From: CAZWRF01 sp964636095
GTDB taxonomy: Bacteria; Patescibacteriota; Minisyncoccia; JAHISW01; Tagabacteraceae
Direction of reading: 5' to 3'
Length of the DNA: 26,394 nt
NCBI GenBank assembly: GCA_964636095.1
Contig: CAZWRF010000006.1
Location: forward strand, 1-26,394
A program made the translations under genes and the position numbers. The notes under the pieces are model-generated. The model searched no databases and had not been told where the DNA came from. It saw only the letters and a program-made list of their open reading frames with translations. Position 1 is the first letter of the stretch. Each line of letters opens with the position of its first letter. Positions 14,498 through 22,139 of this stretch are shown one piece after another.

Positions 14498-14721
14498 TTG
14501 CTTTCAATTAGGGGAATTAAAAAGTGGTAAACTTCGTAGACGGTAACGGCAAACCCGACAAAGACGCCTACAATCAGCAAAAGGGGAGTGCTGTTGAAAG
14601 CTCTGTCTATCCAGAGTCCCAAAACTATGAACCCTACAATGGGAAAGACAACAATAAACCCGAGCTGAAAGGCGAAAGATATGGCGTACCACAGTTTGAA
14701 TCCGTCCTTGTTTTTTTCCAC
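14494..14721 (-). CDS. AtpI/AtpZ-like ATP synthase accessory protein
   Basis: 75 residues with two TM helices (FQLGFIVVFPIVGFIVLGLW and LLLIVGVFVGFAVTVYEVYHF) joined by a short loop with DRAFNS, the layout of AtpI/AtpZ proteins encoded first in atp operons and linked to c-ring assembly or ion transport. The start is GTG at 14721; no ATG is available. A TAAAAT box (14733-14728) ends 6 nt before the GTG, so the operon mRNA may be leaderless. Confidence 0.8.
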   Translation of the reverse strand: MEKNKDGFKLWYAISFAFQLGFIVVFPIVGFIVLGLWIDRAFNSTPLLLIVGVFVGFAVTVYEVYHFLIPLIESK

Positions 14722-14733
14722 CTCTTTATTTTA
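14721..14733 (-). promoter_or_regulatory. Candidate -10 box of the atp operon
   Basis: TAAAAT (14733-14728) ends 6 nt before the GTG start, giving leaderless geometry. No good -35 box is visible; the spacer and -35 region lie in the upstream terminator hairpin. Confidence 0.35.
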
Positions 14734-14737
14734 ACGC

Positions 14738-14799
14738 AAAAAAGCCGGCAAGGAAAACGCCGGCAAAAAATAAACGGCTAAGGAGTCCTTAGCCGTTTA
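14738..14799 (-). terminator. Tandem terminators between tRNA-Ala and the atp operon
   Basis: Reading the minus strand: first a 14-bp inverted repeat (14799-14771, arms TAAACGGCTAAGGA and its complement) followed by TTTTTT (14770-14765), then a GCCGGC/GCCGGC hairpin (14764-14744) followed by TTTTTT (14743-14738). The first hairpin also has TTTT on its plus-strand side. The pair isolates pyrH/tRNA-Ala transcription from the atp operon. Confidence 0.8.
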
Positions 14800-14825
14800 T
14801 TTTGGCTTGAAATAATGGGGTTTTG

Positions 14826-14897
14826 TGGACCTGAGGGGATTCGAACCCCTAACCCCCTCCATGCCATGGAGGTGCGCTGCCGTTGTGCCACAGGCCC
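14826..14897 (-). tRNA. tRNA-Ala (GGC)
   Basis: Cloverleaf: acceptor GGGCCTG/CAGGTCC, anticodon stem CCTCC/GGAGG with loop ATGGCAT (anticodon GGC), T arm AGGGG-TTCGAAT-CCCCT. The acceptor has the G3-U70 wobble that identifies alanine tRNAs, supporting the assignment. The D stem has one A-C mismatch and a short loop. Discriminator A; CCA is not encoded. Confidence 0.92.
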
Positions 14898-14950
14898 GTA
14901 AAAGGGAGGCCGGGAAAGGCCGCCCTGTATAGTACATATCATAGTCTGAA

Positions 14951-15694
14951 CTATTTTTTTTCTTTTTCCTGTTTTGAAGGAAGCTCCGGGTAAATAACTG
15001 TTCCCACATTTTCACCCTGGAGTACTTTAAGCATGTTTCCTTTTTCAAAAGCACTGAACACGTGGACGGGGATACTTGCCCTCTCCGTTACCAGTTTTCT
15101 TACGGCTTCCTTGTCAAACATTTCTTCCAGTTTAATATTCAGCGCTGATGCGTAGGAAAGTTCGGGAATGGGTTTGTCGTCTTTGGCAACCGGCGGGTAG
15201 CTTGCGTAGATGCCGTCCACTTTTGCTCCTTTAAGCACTGCGTCAGCGTCCAGTTCCAAAGCTCTTATTACTGCGGCATAGTCGGTGGTGTGGTAGGGAA
15301 CACCAAGACCTCCTCCCAGAATCACTATTTTCCCTTCGGATAAATGGGAAGAAACTTTTTCCCTCATGTACACGGGCGTCCCTTCTGCTACGATGGCGGA
15401 AAATCTTGTCACCTTGAGTCCTTTATTTTCCAAAACTTTTTGAAGAAACCGCAGGTTGCTCAAAGTGGCCGACATTCCCATGTGGTCCGCATCGGCCCTG
15501 GATATGTTTTTTATTTCCTTTCCCCGCACAAAATTTCCTGCGCCTACAACCACTGCTATTTCCGTTCCGATTTCGTGGGCCGCATTTATATCGTCCGCTC
15601 TCTTTTCAACGGCATGCATGTTGTAGCTTCTCGTTTCGTTTTTGTTTCTGAAGCCCTCGCCGCTTATCTTAAAAATAACGCGTTTGTATCTCAA
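14951..15694 (-). CDS. pyrH: UMP kinase
   Basis: Phosphorylates UMP to UDP in pyrimidine nucleotide synthesis; amino-acid-kinase fold. 247 residues: FKISGEGF at the N-terminus, VVVGAGNFVRGKE, ADHMGMSATLSNLRFLQ, VILGGGLGVPYHTTDYAAVIRALELDADAVLKGAKVDGIY. The start is TTG at 15694: an excellent Shine-Dalgarno AAGGAGG lies 9-10 nt upstream and the reading begins MRYKRVIFKISG as in the family. In most bacteria frr follows; here tRNA-Ala does. Confidence 0.95.
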   Translation of the reverse strand: MRYKRVIFKISGEGFRNKNETRSYNMHAVEKRADDINAAHEIGTEIAVVVGAGNFVRGKEIKNISRADADHMGMSATLSNLRFLQKVLENKGLKVTRFSAIVAEGTPVYMREKVSSHLSEGKIVILGGGLGVPYHTTDYAAVIRALELDADAVLKGAKVDGIYASYPPVAKDDKPIPELSYASALNIKLEEMFDKEAVRKLVTERASIPVHVFSAFEKGNMLKVLQGENVGTVIYPELPSKQEKEKK

Positions 15695-15736
15695 TTTTTA
15701 CTTCCTCCTTTCTTGCAAGTTTAAAGAACTAACCTA

Positions 15737-15808
15737 TGTCCTCGCCAGGACTCGAACCTGAATTTAGAACTTAGGAGGTTCTCGTTCTATCCCTTGAACT
15801 ACGAGGAC
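15737..15808 (-). tRNA. tRNA-Arg (CCT)
   Basis: Acceptor GTCCTCG/CGAGGAC, D stem GTTC/GAAC, anticodon stem AGAAC/GTTCT with loop CTCCTAA (anticodon CCT, reading AGG), T arm CAGG-TTCGAGT-CCTG. Discriminator A. It lies between the glutaredoxin and pyrH genes on the same strand. Confidence 0.92.
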
Positions 15809-15823
15809 TAAACGGCCTGTTTT

Positions 15824-16060
15824 TTACTCAATACCCAAAAGCTTTTCCAGCCTTCCCTTGTCAAAGCCGATTACCATTTCATCTCCAACCTCAATGGCAG
15901 GCACGGCCATTTGCCCCGTTTTTTCCAAAAGTTCGTTTCTCTTTTCCTCGCTTGAAGCCACGTCAAATTCTTCGTATTCAATGTTTTTTTCCGCGAACCA
16001 CTGCTTTGCCATGATGCAGTAAGTGCAGGTGGGGGTTGAATATATTTTTACTTTTTTCAT
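15824..16060 (-). CDS. Glutaredoxin-like protein
   Basis: 78 residues with a thioredoxin fold: YSTPTCTYC places the redox pair at C12 and C15, followed by MAKQWFAEKNIEYEEFDV, the cis-Pro segment MAVPAIEVGDEMVIGFD and a C-terminal helix. It resembles the short NrdH/Grx-type proteins. Likely a thiol-disulfide reductant for an enzyme not in this window. It sits between tRNA-Leu and tRNA-Arg. Confidence 0.88.
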   Translation of the reverse strand: MKKVKIYSTPTCTYCIMAKQWFAEKNIEYEEFDVASSEEKRNELLEKTGQMAVPAIEVGDEMVIGFDKGRLEKLLGIE

Positions 16061-16090
16061 AAAGCTAAAATAAATTAATAATAATTATGG

Positions 16091-16174
<84 letters not shown>

Positions 16175-16217
16175 GCGCGTTTTTATTATAACAGAATTTT
16201 GTGAAAAAACCCTACTT

Positions 16218-16739
16218 CTACTTGGCGTCTTTCTTCTCTTTCTTTTCTTCTTTTTTCGTTTCCTCGGTTTTCTCGATGTTCGTCTTCGGCGAAGCTTGGG
16301 CTCCGGCCTCGCTTTCAGCGGACGTCGGGGCTTCTTTGGTTTCAGCGGTTTCTACGGGCGCTTCCGGCGTTTTTTCCAAAAGAACTTTGTTTACTTGTCT
16401 CATTTGCTTCATTTTCTTTCTTACGGCGCGGGAAGCCCTGTCTCTAAGATAATAAAGCTTTGCTCTTCTCACTCTCTTTGGCCTTTTCACAAGCTCTATT
16501 TTTTCAATTTTCGGTGAATACAAAGGCAGAGTCAGCTCCACTCCCACGCCCCCGCTTATTTTTCTCACGGTAAAAGTGGCGCCGTCTTCAGCGCCATGCT
16601 TCCTGGCGATAAGCAGCCCCTCGAAAGCCTGCCTTCGGGTCTTGCCCTTTTCTTCAATCCTTTGCCAAACACGAACGGTATCTCCGGATTTTATGTCCAG
16701 CTTTTTGCGCTTTTCTACATTTACGGGTGATAATTGCAT
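16218..16739 (-). CDS. rplS: Ribosomal protein L19 with long C-terminal tail
   Basis: Large-subunit protein at the 30S-50S interface. Residues 1-115 are the family core (DIKSGDTVRVWQRIEEKGKTR, AFEGLLIARKHG, FTVRKISGGVGVE, RAKLYYLRDRASRAVRKK). The protein then continues for about 55 residues of low-complexity Glu, Lys, Ala, Thr and Pro, for a total of 173 against the usual 113-120. The tail is probably disordered. A TATAGT -10-like box lies about 23 nt upstream of the ATG. Confidence 0.95.
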   Translation of the reverse strand: MQLSPVNVEKRKKLDIKSGDTVRVWQRIEEKGKTRRQAFEGLLIARKHGAEDGATFTVRKISGGVGVELTLPLYSPKIEKIELVKRPKRVRRAKLYYLRDRASRAVRKKMKQMRQVNKVLLEKTPEAPVETAETKEAPTSAESEAGAQASPKTNIEKTEETKKEEKKEKKDAK

Positions 16740-16780
16740 GTTGAAAATTAAGGAATGAAATGACTATAATTTTTTACATC

Positions 16781-16806
16781 CCGCCGTAGCCTTGGCGAAG
16801 GCGAGG
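16781..16806. repeat. GC-rich short palindrome upstream of rplS
   Basis: GCCTT-GGCG-AAGGC (16789-16802) within a GC-rich stretch in otherwise AT-rich intergenic DNA, between the rluD-type gene and rplS. Its style matches the palindromes at 8236 and 17161, but it belongs to a different sequence type. Confidence 0.45.
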
Positions 16807-16826
16807 TATTCTATCTATCTACCACA

Positions 16827-17480
16827 TTATCGAAGCGACTTCAAGACCAAGCTTAGGTCTTCCGGCATATCGGCGTCTATCCTCATTCTTTTCCCGTCCG
16901 GCAAGGTAAGCTCAATTGAAGAAGCGTGAAGAAAGTGTCTTTTCAGACCGAAAGGGCAATCCGGTTTCTTTGTATAGAGCTTGTCACAGACAACGGGATG
17001 TCCGATGGATTTTAAGTGGATTCTTATTTGATGGGTGCGCCCGGTCTTGGGTGACACGCCAAGAAGTGTATAGTCTTTGTACCGTTTAATAATCGTATAT
17101 TCCGTTTCGGCATCTCTTATTTTTGTGAATCTTTTTATGGGGGTATTTATTTTACCTTTTCCGCCCAGGGCGGATCCGCCTCGGACGGATACCAAGGCCA
17201 GGTAAGTTTTTTTTATTTCTCTATTTTGAAACTGCTTTTTTAAAAATTCAAAACTTTTTTGGTTTTTGGCGACAAGAAGTACTCCCGAAGTTTCCTTGTC
17301 CAGGCGGTGAACAATGCCGGGACGCAATGAATCTTCCCCAACGCCTTCAATCTCCGGGCGTTCTTTTTGTATCCAATCTGCCAGAGTGGGAGATTTGGAA
17401 TTTTCTGTTGCGTGTACCAAAAGTCCCGCCGGCTTGTTTATAGCCAGAATGTTTTCATCTTCGTATATAATAGTAGGCAT
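16827..17480 (-). CDS. RluD/RluA-family pseudouridine synthase
   Basis: Converts specific uridines in rRNA or tRNA to pseudouridine. 217 residues, no N-terminal S4 domain. Catalytic motif HRLDKETSG (58-66, catalytic D61), NKPAGLLVHAT, GRTHQIRIHLKSIGHPVVCDKLY. Residues about 98-107 (SVRGGSALGG) are encoded by a GC-rich palindrome and look like an in-frame insertion after KKTYLALV. The gene starts 5 nt downstream of tRNA-Val and may be co-transcribed with it. The exact target (rRNA or tRNA) cannot be told. Confidence 0.92.
   Translation of the reverse strand: MPTIIYEDENILAINKPAGLLVHATENSKSPTLADWIQKERPEIEGVGEDSLRPGIVHRLDKETSGVLLVAKNQKSFEFLKKQFQNREIKKTYLALVSVRGGSALGGKGKINTPIKRFTKIRDAETEYTIIKRYKDYTLLGVSPKTGRTHQIRIHLKSIGHPVVCDKLYTKKPDCPFGLKRHFLHASSIELTLPDGKRMRIDADMPEDLSLVLKSLR
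17161..17190. repeat. GC-rich palindromic insert inside the rluD-type gene
   Basis: 30 nt, ten codons: CCGCC-CAG-GGCGG (17161-17173) next to ATCCG-CCTCGGA-CGGAT (17174-17190). It shares the 14-mer CCGCCCAGGGCGGA with the element at 8236-8263. It keeps the reading frame, like the Rickettsia palindromic elements found inside genes. Confidence 0.6.
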
Positions 17481-17485
17481 AGTGG

Positions 17486-17557
17486 TGGGCGGTATAGGAT
17501 TTGAACCTATGACCTTTTCCGTGTCGAGGAAACGCGCTGCCGCTGCGCCAACCGCCC
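17486..17557 (-). tRNA. tRNA-Val (GAC), with C at position 33
   Basis: Acceptor GGGCGGT/ACCGCCC, D stem GCGC/GCGC, anticodon stem TTTCC/GGAAA with loop TCGACAC, T arm ATAGG-TTCAAAT-CCTAT, discriminator A. With a 7-nt loop the anticodon is GAC (valine) and position 33 is C instead of the near-universal U. A -10-like TATAAC (17576-17571) lies upstream. Confidence 0.85.
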
Positions 17558-17590
17558 TCTAAAAATTTATGTTATATCTTTTTGCCGGTT

Positions 17591-17626
17591 TTGAAAAGGA
17601 CGGCCTAGAGGTTATAATGTTTTATA
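17591..17626 (+). promoter_or_regulatory. recJ promoter, leaderless geometry
   Basis: TTGAAA (17591-17596), 16-nt spacer, consensus TATAAT (17613-17618), then 7 nt to the ATG at 17626. The expected +1 falls at or next to the ATG, and no Shine-Dalgarno site is present. Confidence 0.65.
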
Positions 17627-19308
17627 TGATTATCAAAAAATGGGAATTGAAAGAACAGGTCTCGGAAGATATAGAAGAACAGCTTTTATATTGCTACGGT
17701 ATAGATCCGGAAAAAAAAGAGGATTTTTTCAATCCCGATTATGAAAAAGACCTCCATGATCCTTTTGGGATGTTGAATATGGAAAAGGCCGCCTTAAGGA
17801 TAATATCGGCTATAAAAAACAACGAAAAAATACTTGTCTATGGCGATTACGACGCTGACGGCATCTGCGGGGCTGTTATTTTCTATGATTTTTTCAAAAA
17901 AATAAATTTTTCAAATTTTGAAATATATATACCAAACAGACACAAGGACGGCTACGGACTTACGCTGGAAAGCATAGGCGAATTTAAAAACAAGGGAGTT
18001 GAACTTATCGTAACTGTCGATTGCGGCATTACCGATGTTGAAGAAATTGAAGAAGCGGCCAAAAAAGGCATGGATACACTGGTGATAGACCACCATCTTC
18101 AGCAGGAAAAGCTTCCGCCGGCTCTCGCCGTGGTGGACCCCAAGCAGGAAAAAGACGAGTATCCTTTCAAAATGCTTTGCGGCACCGCCGTGGCTTTTAA
18201 AACCATCAATGCCATTGTTGAGAGAGGAGACTTTAATATTGTGGAAGGGTGGACAAAGTGGCTTTTGGATTTGGTTTGCATTGCCACTATTGCCGACATG
18301 ATGCCTTTAACGGACGAAAACCGCGCCCTCGTTTTTTACGGCCTTCAGGTTTTAAGGAAAACAAAGAGGCCCGGTCTCTTGGCTCTTTTTAAAAAGTTAA
18401 AAATAAAACAAAAAAACATTAAAGAGGATGATGTTGCTTTTTTCATCGCGCCGAGAATAAACACTGCCGGTCGCATGGGGCAGGCGGGAATGAGCTTTGA
18501 ACTTTTGTCCACGGGAAACCCGGAAGAAGCCAGGTGGACCGTTGACAGGCTGGACCGAAAAAACGACGAGAGAAGGGAGTTGGTCGGGCGCATAGTGGAT
18601 GAGGTGGATAAAATAATAGTTGCCGGCACCAAGGATTCAAAGCTCTTGTGTTTTGGAAATAAAAACTGGGAGCCCGGCGTTTTGGGGATTGCCGCAAACC
18701 GTGTTCTTGAAAATTACAACAAGCCGGTGATTTTATGGGGGAAGGGCGACGGAAAGTATTTCAAAGGTTCGGCCAGAAGCAACGGTTCAATAAACTTGGT
18801 GGAGTTGATGAAATTTTTGAATGGTGATTTTTTCCTCGATTATGGAGGCCATGCCATGTCTGCCGGCTTTACCGCAACGGGAGAAAAAATAAAAGATATG
18901 GAGAAGGCTTTCAAAGGCGCTCTCTCCAAGGCTGGGCCGAAAAAAGTTGAAGATGTTATTTTTGCTGACAAGGAAGCGGAGCTTGGAGAAATAAATTGGA
19001 AGTTTATGAATACGGTTGAAAAGTTTGAGCCTTTTGGCATGGATCACTCCAAGCCGGTTTTTCTTATAAAAAATCTGGAAGTTTTTAATGTAAAAATGTT
19101 CGGCAACGGAGGCATTCATCTTCAGTTGGACTTTGAAAGGGACAATAAAAAAATTGTTTCCGCTATCGCTTTTTTCATGAAAAACGAAGGCACTTTTGAA
19201 GTAAAAAAAGGCGACAAAATAGACCTTCTGGCATCCGTTGAAAGGTCTACATTTAAGGGTTATGATGAATTGAGGCTTAGAATTGTTGACTTCAGAGTCA
19301 AGAATTAA
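17626..19308 (+). CDS. recJ: Single-stranded-DNA exonuclease RecJ
   Basis: 5'-to-3' ssDNA exonuclease for recombination and repair. An open frame begins at 17569, but its first codons cross the promoter; I use the ATG at 17626 (560 residues, MIIKKWELKEQ). DHH-family motifs: GDYDADGICG (about 73-82), VTVDCGITD, VIDHHL (about 153-158), LCGTAVAFK, IADMMPL; the DHHA1 domain has SNGSINLVELM and GGHAMSAGFTA. It is followed by an RNase HI-like gene and comEC, suggesting use on imported or recycled DNA. Confidence 0.95.
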   Translation: MIIKKWELKEQVSEDIEEQLLYCYGIDPEKKEDFFNPDYEKDLHDPFGMLNMEKAALRIISAIKNNEKILVYGDYDADGICGAVIFYDFFKKINFSNFEIYIPNRHKDGYGLTLESIGEFKNKGVELIVTVDCGITDVEEIEEAAKKGMDTLVIDHHLQQEKLPPALAVVDPKQEKDEYPFKMLCGTAVAFKTINAIVERGDFNIVEGWTKWLLDLVCIATIADMMPLTDENRALVFYGLQVLRKTKRPGLLALFKKLKIKQKNIKEDDVAFFIAPRINTAGRMGQAGMSFELLSTGNPEEARWTVDRLDRKNDERRELVGRIVDEVDKIIVAGTKDSKLLCFGNKNWEPGVLGIAANRVLENYNKPVILWGKGDGKYFKGSARSNGSINLVELMKFLNGDFFLDYGGHAMSAGFTATGEKIKDMEKAFKGALSKAGPKKVEDVIFADKEAELGEINWKFMNTVEKFEPFGMDHSKPVFLIKNLEVFNVKMFGNGGIHLQLDFERDNKKIVSAIAFFMKNEGTFEVKKGDKIDLLASVERSTFKGYDELRLRIVDFRVKN

Positions 19309-19327
19309 AAATTATGAATTGCGAATT

Positions 19328-19774
19328 ATGGAAAAGGGAGAAAAGATAATTATTTATACGGACGGTGGTTCAAGAGGGAACCCGGGAGTCTCCGGCGTGG
19401 GTATTGTCATTTTCAACGAGAAGGGACACCTCATAAAGAAAAATTCAAAAAACATAGGTACGCGTACCAACAATGAGGCCGAGTATGAAGCGGTGGTATT
19501 TGGCCTTCAAAAAGTAAGGCAAATTTTTGGAAAAGAAAAAGCAAAACATCTTGAAATAGAAATAAGAATGGACAGCGAGCTTGTGGCCCGCCAGCTTGGC
19601 GGAAAGTACAAAATAAAGGAAGAAAAGCTGATGCCCCTTTTTATAAAAGTGTGGAATTTGAAAATGGATTTTGAGAAAGTTTCTTTTGAAGAAATTCCTC
19701 GCGAGAAAAACAAAGAAGCCGACGCTCTGGCCAACGAAGCCATGGACAAGAAAGTGCAGAAAGGGCTATTCTGA
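19328..19774 (+). CDS. Ribonuclease HI-like protein
   Basis: Degrades RNA in RNA-DNA hybrids. I chose the ATG at 19328 (148 residues, MEKGEKIIIYTDGG) because the first beta strand starts there; an upstream start at 19283 lies inside recJ. Acidic site: D12 in YTDGGSRGNPG, E in NNEAEYEAV, D in RMDSELVARQ, D in KEADALANEA. It is the short form typical of archaeal-type or YpdQ-like RNase HI, lacking a basic protrusion. It lies 20 nt after recJ. Confidence 0.9.
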   Translation: MEKGEKIIIYTDGGSRGNPGVSGVGIVIFNEKGHLIKKNSKNIGTRTNNEAEYEAVVFGLQKVRQIFGKEKAKHLEIEIRMDSELVARQLGGKYKIKEEKLMPLFIKVWNLKMDFEKVSFEEIPREKNKEADALANEAMDKKVQKGLF

Positions 19775-19777
19775 AGG

Positions 19778-21220
19778 ATGCCTTATAAATATTTTCCCGT
19801 TTTTGTAATTTTTTTCGCGGCCGGAACCTTTGCGGGTTCCTTTTTCGGTTCTTTTTACGCCGGCCTGTTTTTTGTTCTTGTCGGCGCCGTTTTTCTTCTT
19901 TTGGGAAAGCTGGCGGAGAGGCCCGTTCTTTATGTGTACGCGGGCTTGGTGCTTGTTTCTTTTGGAGCGGGCATTTTTTATTACGGAATTAGGGCCGTTC
20001 CGCCTGGCGGTATCTCAGTTTTTGAAAATAAACTGGATCAAAAAGCGGACATTGAAGGTATTGTTGTTGACGAGCCGGACGAGAGGGAAAACTACACCGG
20101 TCTTACGGTTGAATCGGACGGAGTGAAGATTCTTGTTTTTGCCGACCGCTACCCGGCTTTTAAATACGGCGATAAAGTGGAAATAAAAGGCGTTTTAAAA
20201 AAACCGGAAGCGTACCAAGATTTTGACTACCCCGCTTACCTGGCTAAAGACGATATTTATTTTCAGATGTTTTATCCCGATATCGCGCTTATCTCTCATG
20301 GCAACGGCTCATGGATTAAGCAAAAACTTTTCGCGTTTAAAGGAGCGCTTATTTCAAATGTATCACGCGTTATACCCGAACCGTATTCCGCACTTTTGGG
20401 CGGACTTACCCTGGGAGCTAAAAGAAGCCTGTCCGAGGATTTGCTTTTAAAGTTTCGCCAAACAGGAATAGTTCACATTGTGGTTCTTTCAGGATACAAC
20501 GTTACCATTGTGGCCGACGCGGTGATGCGGGTTTTGGGATTTTTGCCCGTTTTTGCCGGAATTTCTTTCGGCATCTTGGGAATCGTCGCCTTTGCCATAA
20601 TGGCCGGAGGCACGGCGACTATAGTGCGCGCGTCCATTATGGCTATTATGGTTCTTTTAGCTCGGGCTACGGGTCGCATCTACGGGGTAACCTTGGCTCT
20701 TCTTTCAGCCGGCTTTATTATGGTTTTGCACAATCCGAAAATTGTACGTTTCGATTCTTCTTTTCAGCTTTCTTTTTTGGCCACGCTTGCTTTGATTTTC
20801 CTGGAGCCTATTGTGGCGCGCCGACTTCGGTTTTTGCCCAAAAAATGGCAGATTCGCGACCTTGCCGCCGCCACCTTGTCCACCCAGGTTTTTGTTTTAC
20901 CCCTCATTCTTTATAAAATGGGAATGTTTTCTGTGGTAAGCTTGCCGGTGAACCTTTTGGTTTTAGTTTCCGTGCCCGCCGCCATGTTCTTCGGGTTTTT
21001 TACGGCTGTTTTCGGCTTTGTTTCGGTCTTTTTAAGCATGCCTTTTGCCTGGATATCGTACGCGCTTTTGGCCTACCAAATAAAAGTTGTGGAGTTTTTC
21101 GCTTCCCTGCCTTTTTCTTCTTTCACCGTGGACAATTTTCCCCTATGGGCGATGTTGGCGGCTTACGCCGTTTATGCTATTTTGATTTGGAAGTATGGCT
21201 TTTCTAAGAAAAAATCTTGA
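19778..21220 (+). CDS. comEC: ComEC/Rec2-type DNA uptake channel (membrane part)
   Basis: Inner-membrane channel for single-stranded DNA in transformation. 480 residues: N-terminal TM pair with DUF4131/OB-like part (EGIVVDEPDERENYTG, YGDKVEIKGVLKKPEAYQDFDYPAYL), then the Competence domain (LLGGLTLGAKRSLSEDLLLKFRQTG, HIVVLSGYNVTIV, GGTATIVRASIMA, FDSSFQLSFLATLAL) and several TM helices. The C-terminal metallo-beta-lactamase domain of classical ComEC is encoded separately by the next gene, which overlaps by 26 nt. It starts 3 nt after the RNase HI gene. Confidence 0.93.
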   Translation: MPYKYFPVFVIFFAAGTFAGSFFGSFYAGLFFVLVGAVFLLLGKLAERPVLYVYAGLVLVSFGAGIFYYGIRAVPPGGISVFENKLDQKADIEGIVVDEPDERENYTGLTVESDGVKILVFADRYPAFKYGDKVEIKGVLKKPEAYQDFDYPAYLAKDDIYFQMFYPDIALISHGNGSWIKQKLFAFKGALISNVSRVIPEPYSALLGGLTLGAKRSLSEDLLLKFRQTGIVHIVVLSGYNVTIVADAVMRVLGFLPVFAGISFGILGIVAFAIMAGGTATIVRASIMAIMVLLARATGRIYGVTLALLSAGFIMVLHNPKIVRFDSSFQLSFLATLALIFLEPIVARRLRFLPKKWQIRDLAAATLSTQVFVLPLILYKMGMFSVVSLPVNLLVLVSVPAAMFFGFFTAVFGFVSVFLSMPFAWISYALLAYQIKVVEFFASLPFSSFTVDNFPLWAMLAAYAVYAILIWKYGFSKKKS

Positions 21221-22052
21221 GTACTTTTTTATTTTTGTTCTTTTTGTGTGCGCTATTTTTGTGTGGTATGCGGTTTTTTGTGAAAGCAGAAGCGGGCTTG
21301 AAGCCGATTTTTTGGACGTGGGGCAGGGAGACTCCGTTTTTCTTCAGGCTAAAAACGGCAGCCAGGTGCTTCTTGACGGCGGACCGGATAAAACCGTTTT
21401 GCGTCGGTTGGGCGAGGTAATGCCCTTCTACGACAGAAGCATTGATGCTTTGATTCTTTCCCATCCGCATGCCGACCATTTGGACGGGCTTATTGAAGTT
21501 TTGGAAAGATACGAAGTGGAAATGGTGATTGAGCCGTGCCTGGATACCGGCGAGGCGGATTACAAAGAATGGGAAAATTTAATTGAAGAAAAAAATATAA
21601 AAAGAATATGCGCCAAGGCGGGAGAGAGAGTAAATTTGGGAGACGGCGCTTATTTTGACATTCTTCTTCCCGTTGGCGGCGTGGAGGAGAGAAGTCCTCA
21701 CGAAGCAATGCTTGTTTCCCGTTTTGTTTACGGGAAAAATTCTTTTATGCTGACAGGCGACATGGAAAGCAGCCTAGAAAATTATCTGGTATATACTGAA
21801 AGGGGAAATCTGAAGTCGGATGTTTTGAAGGTGGGGCACCACGGCTCCGACACGTCCACTTCCGAATCATTTTTGGGCTACGTTTCGCCGGAATATGCCG
21901 TTATTTCCGTGGGCGAAGACAACAAGTTCGGCCACCCGCGCCGGGAGGTTTTGGACAGGCTGAACCGGTTCGGCGCTTCAATTTTTCGAACCGACGAAGA
22001 CGGAACGGTAAAAATATTTTCGGATGGAGAAAAAATTTCCGTAAAAAATTAA
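21195..22052 (+). CDS. ComEC-type metallo-beta-lactamase domain protein
   Basis: 285 residues: one N-terminal TM helix (EYFFIFVLFVCAIFVWYAVF, about 9-28), then an MBL fold like the C-terminal domain of ComEC. Motifs: LDVGQGDSVFL, metal motif SHPHADHLDGL, LTGDMES, VLKVGHHGSDTSTS, ISVGEDNKFGHP. It is in a different frame from the channel gene and overlaps it by 26 nt. Because it has its own start and TM anchor, I read it as a stable gene split, not a frameshift. It may degrade the non-transported DNA strand. Confidence 0.9.
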   Translation: MAFLRKNLEYFFIFVLFVCAIFVWYAVFCESRSGLEADFLDVGQGDSVFLQAKNGSQVLLDGGPDKTVLRRLGEVMPFYDRSIDALILSHPHADHLDGLIEVLERYEVEMVIEPCLDTGEADYKEWENLIEEKNIKRICAKAGERVNLGDGAYFDILLPVGGVEERSPHEAMLVSRFVYGKNSFMLTGDMESSLENYLVYTERGNLKSDVLKVGHHGSDTSTSESFLGYVSPEYAVISVGEDNKFGHPRREVLDRLNRFGASIFRTDEDGTVKIFSDGEKISVKN

Positions 22053-22082
22053 AAAAAAAAAACATAAAAAATATAAAAACAC

Positions 22083-22122
22083 AAATGCAAATTTTTTCGC
22101 GATCGCGGAAAAAGTTGCATTT
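22083..22122. repeat. 40-nt palindrome, copy 1 (CGCGATCGCG core)
   Basis: A near-perfect inverted repeat centred at 22102/22103. The left half begins AAATGCAA and the right half ends TTGCATTT; one pair is G-U and one is A-G. It lies 30 nt after the ComEC MBL stop and upstream of the PaaX/Cas2-like gene. Copy 2 is at 22829-22868, with the same length and core. Confidence 0.85.
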
Positions 22123-22139
22123 TGGAAAAGATATAATTA

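Noticed and set aside
14797..15054. Minus-strand open frame across tRNA-Ala
   Set aside because: It reads through the tRNA and the end of pyrH; it is a shadow.
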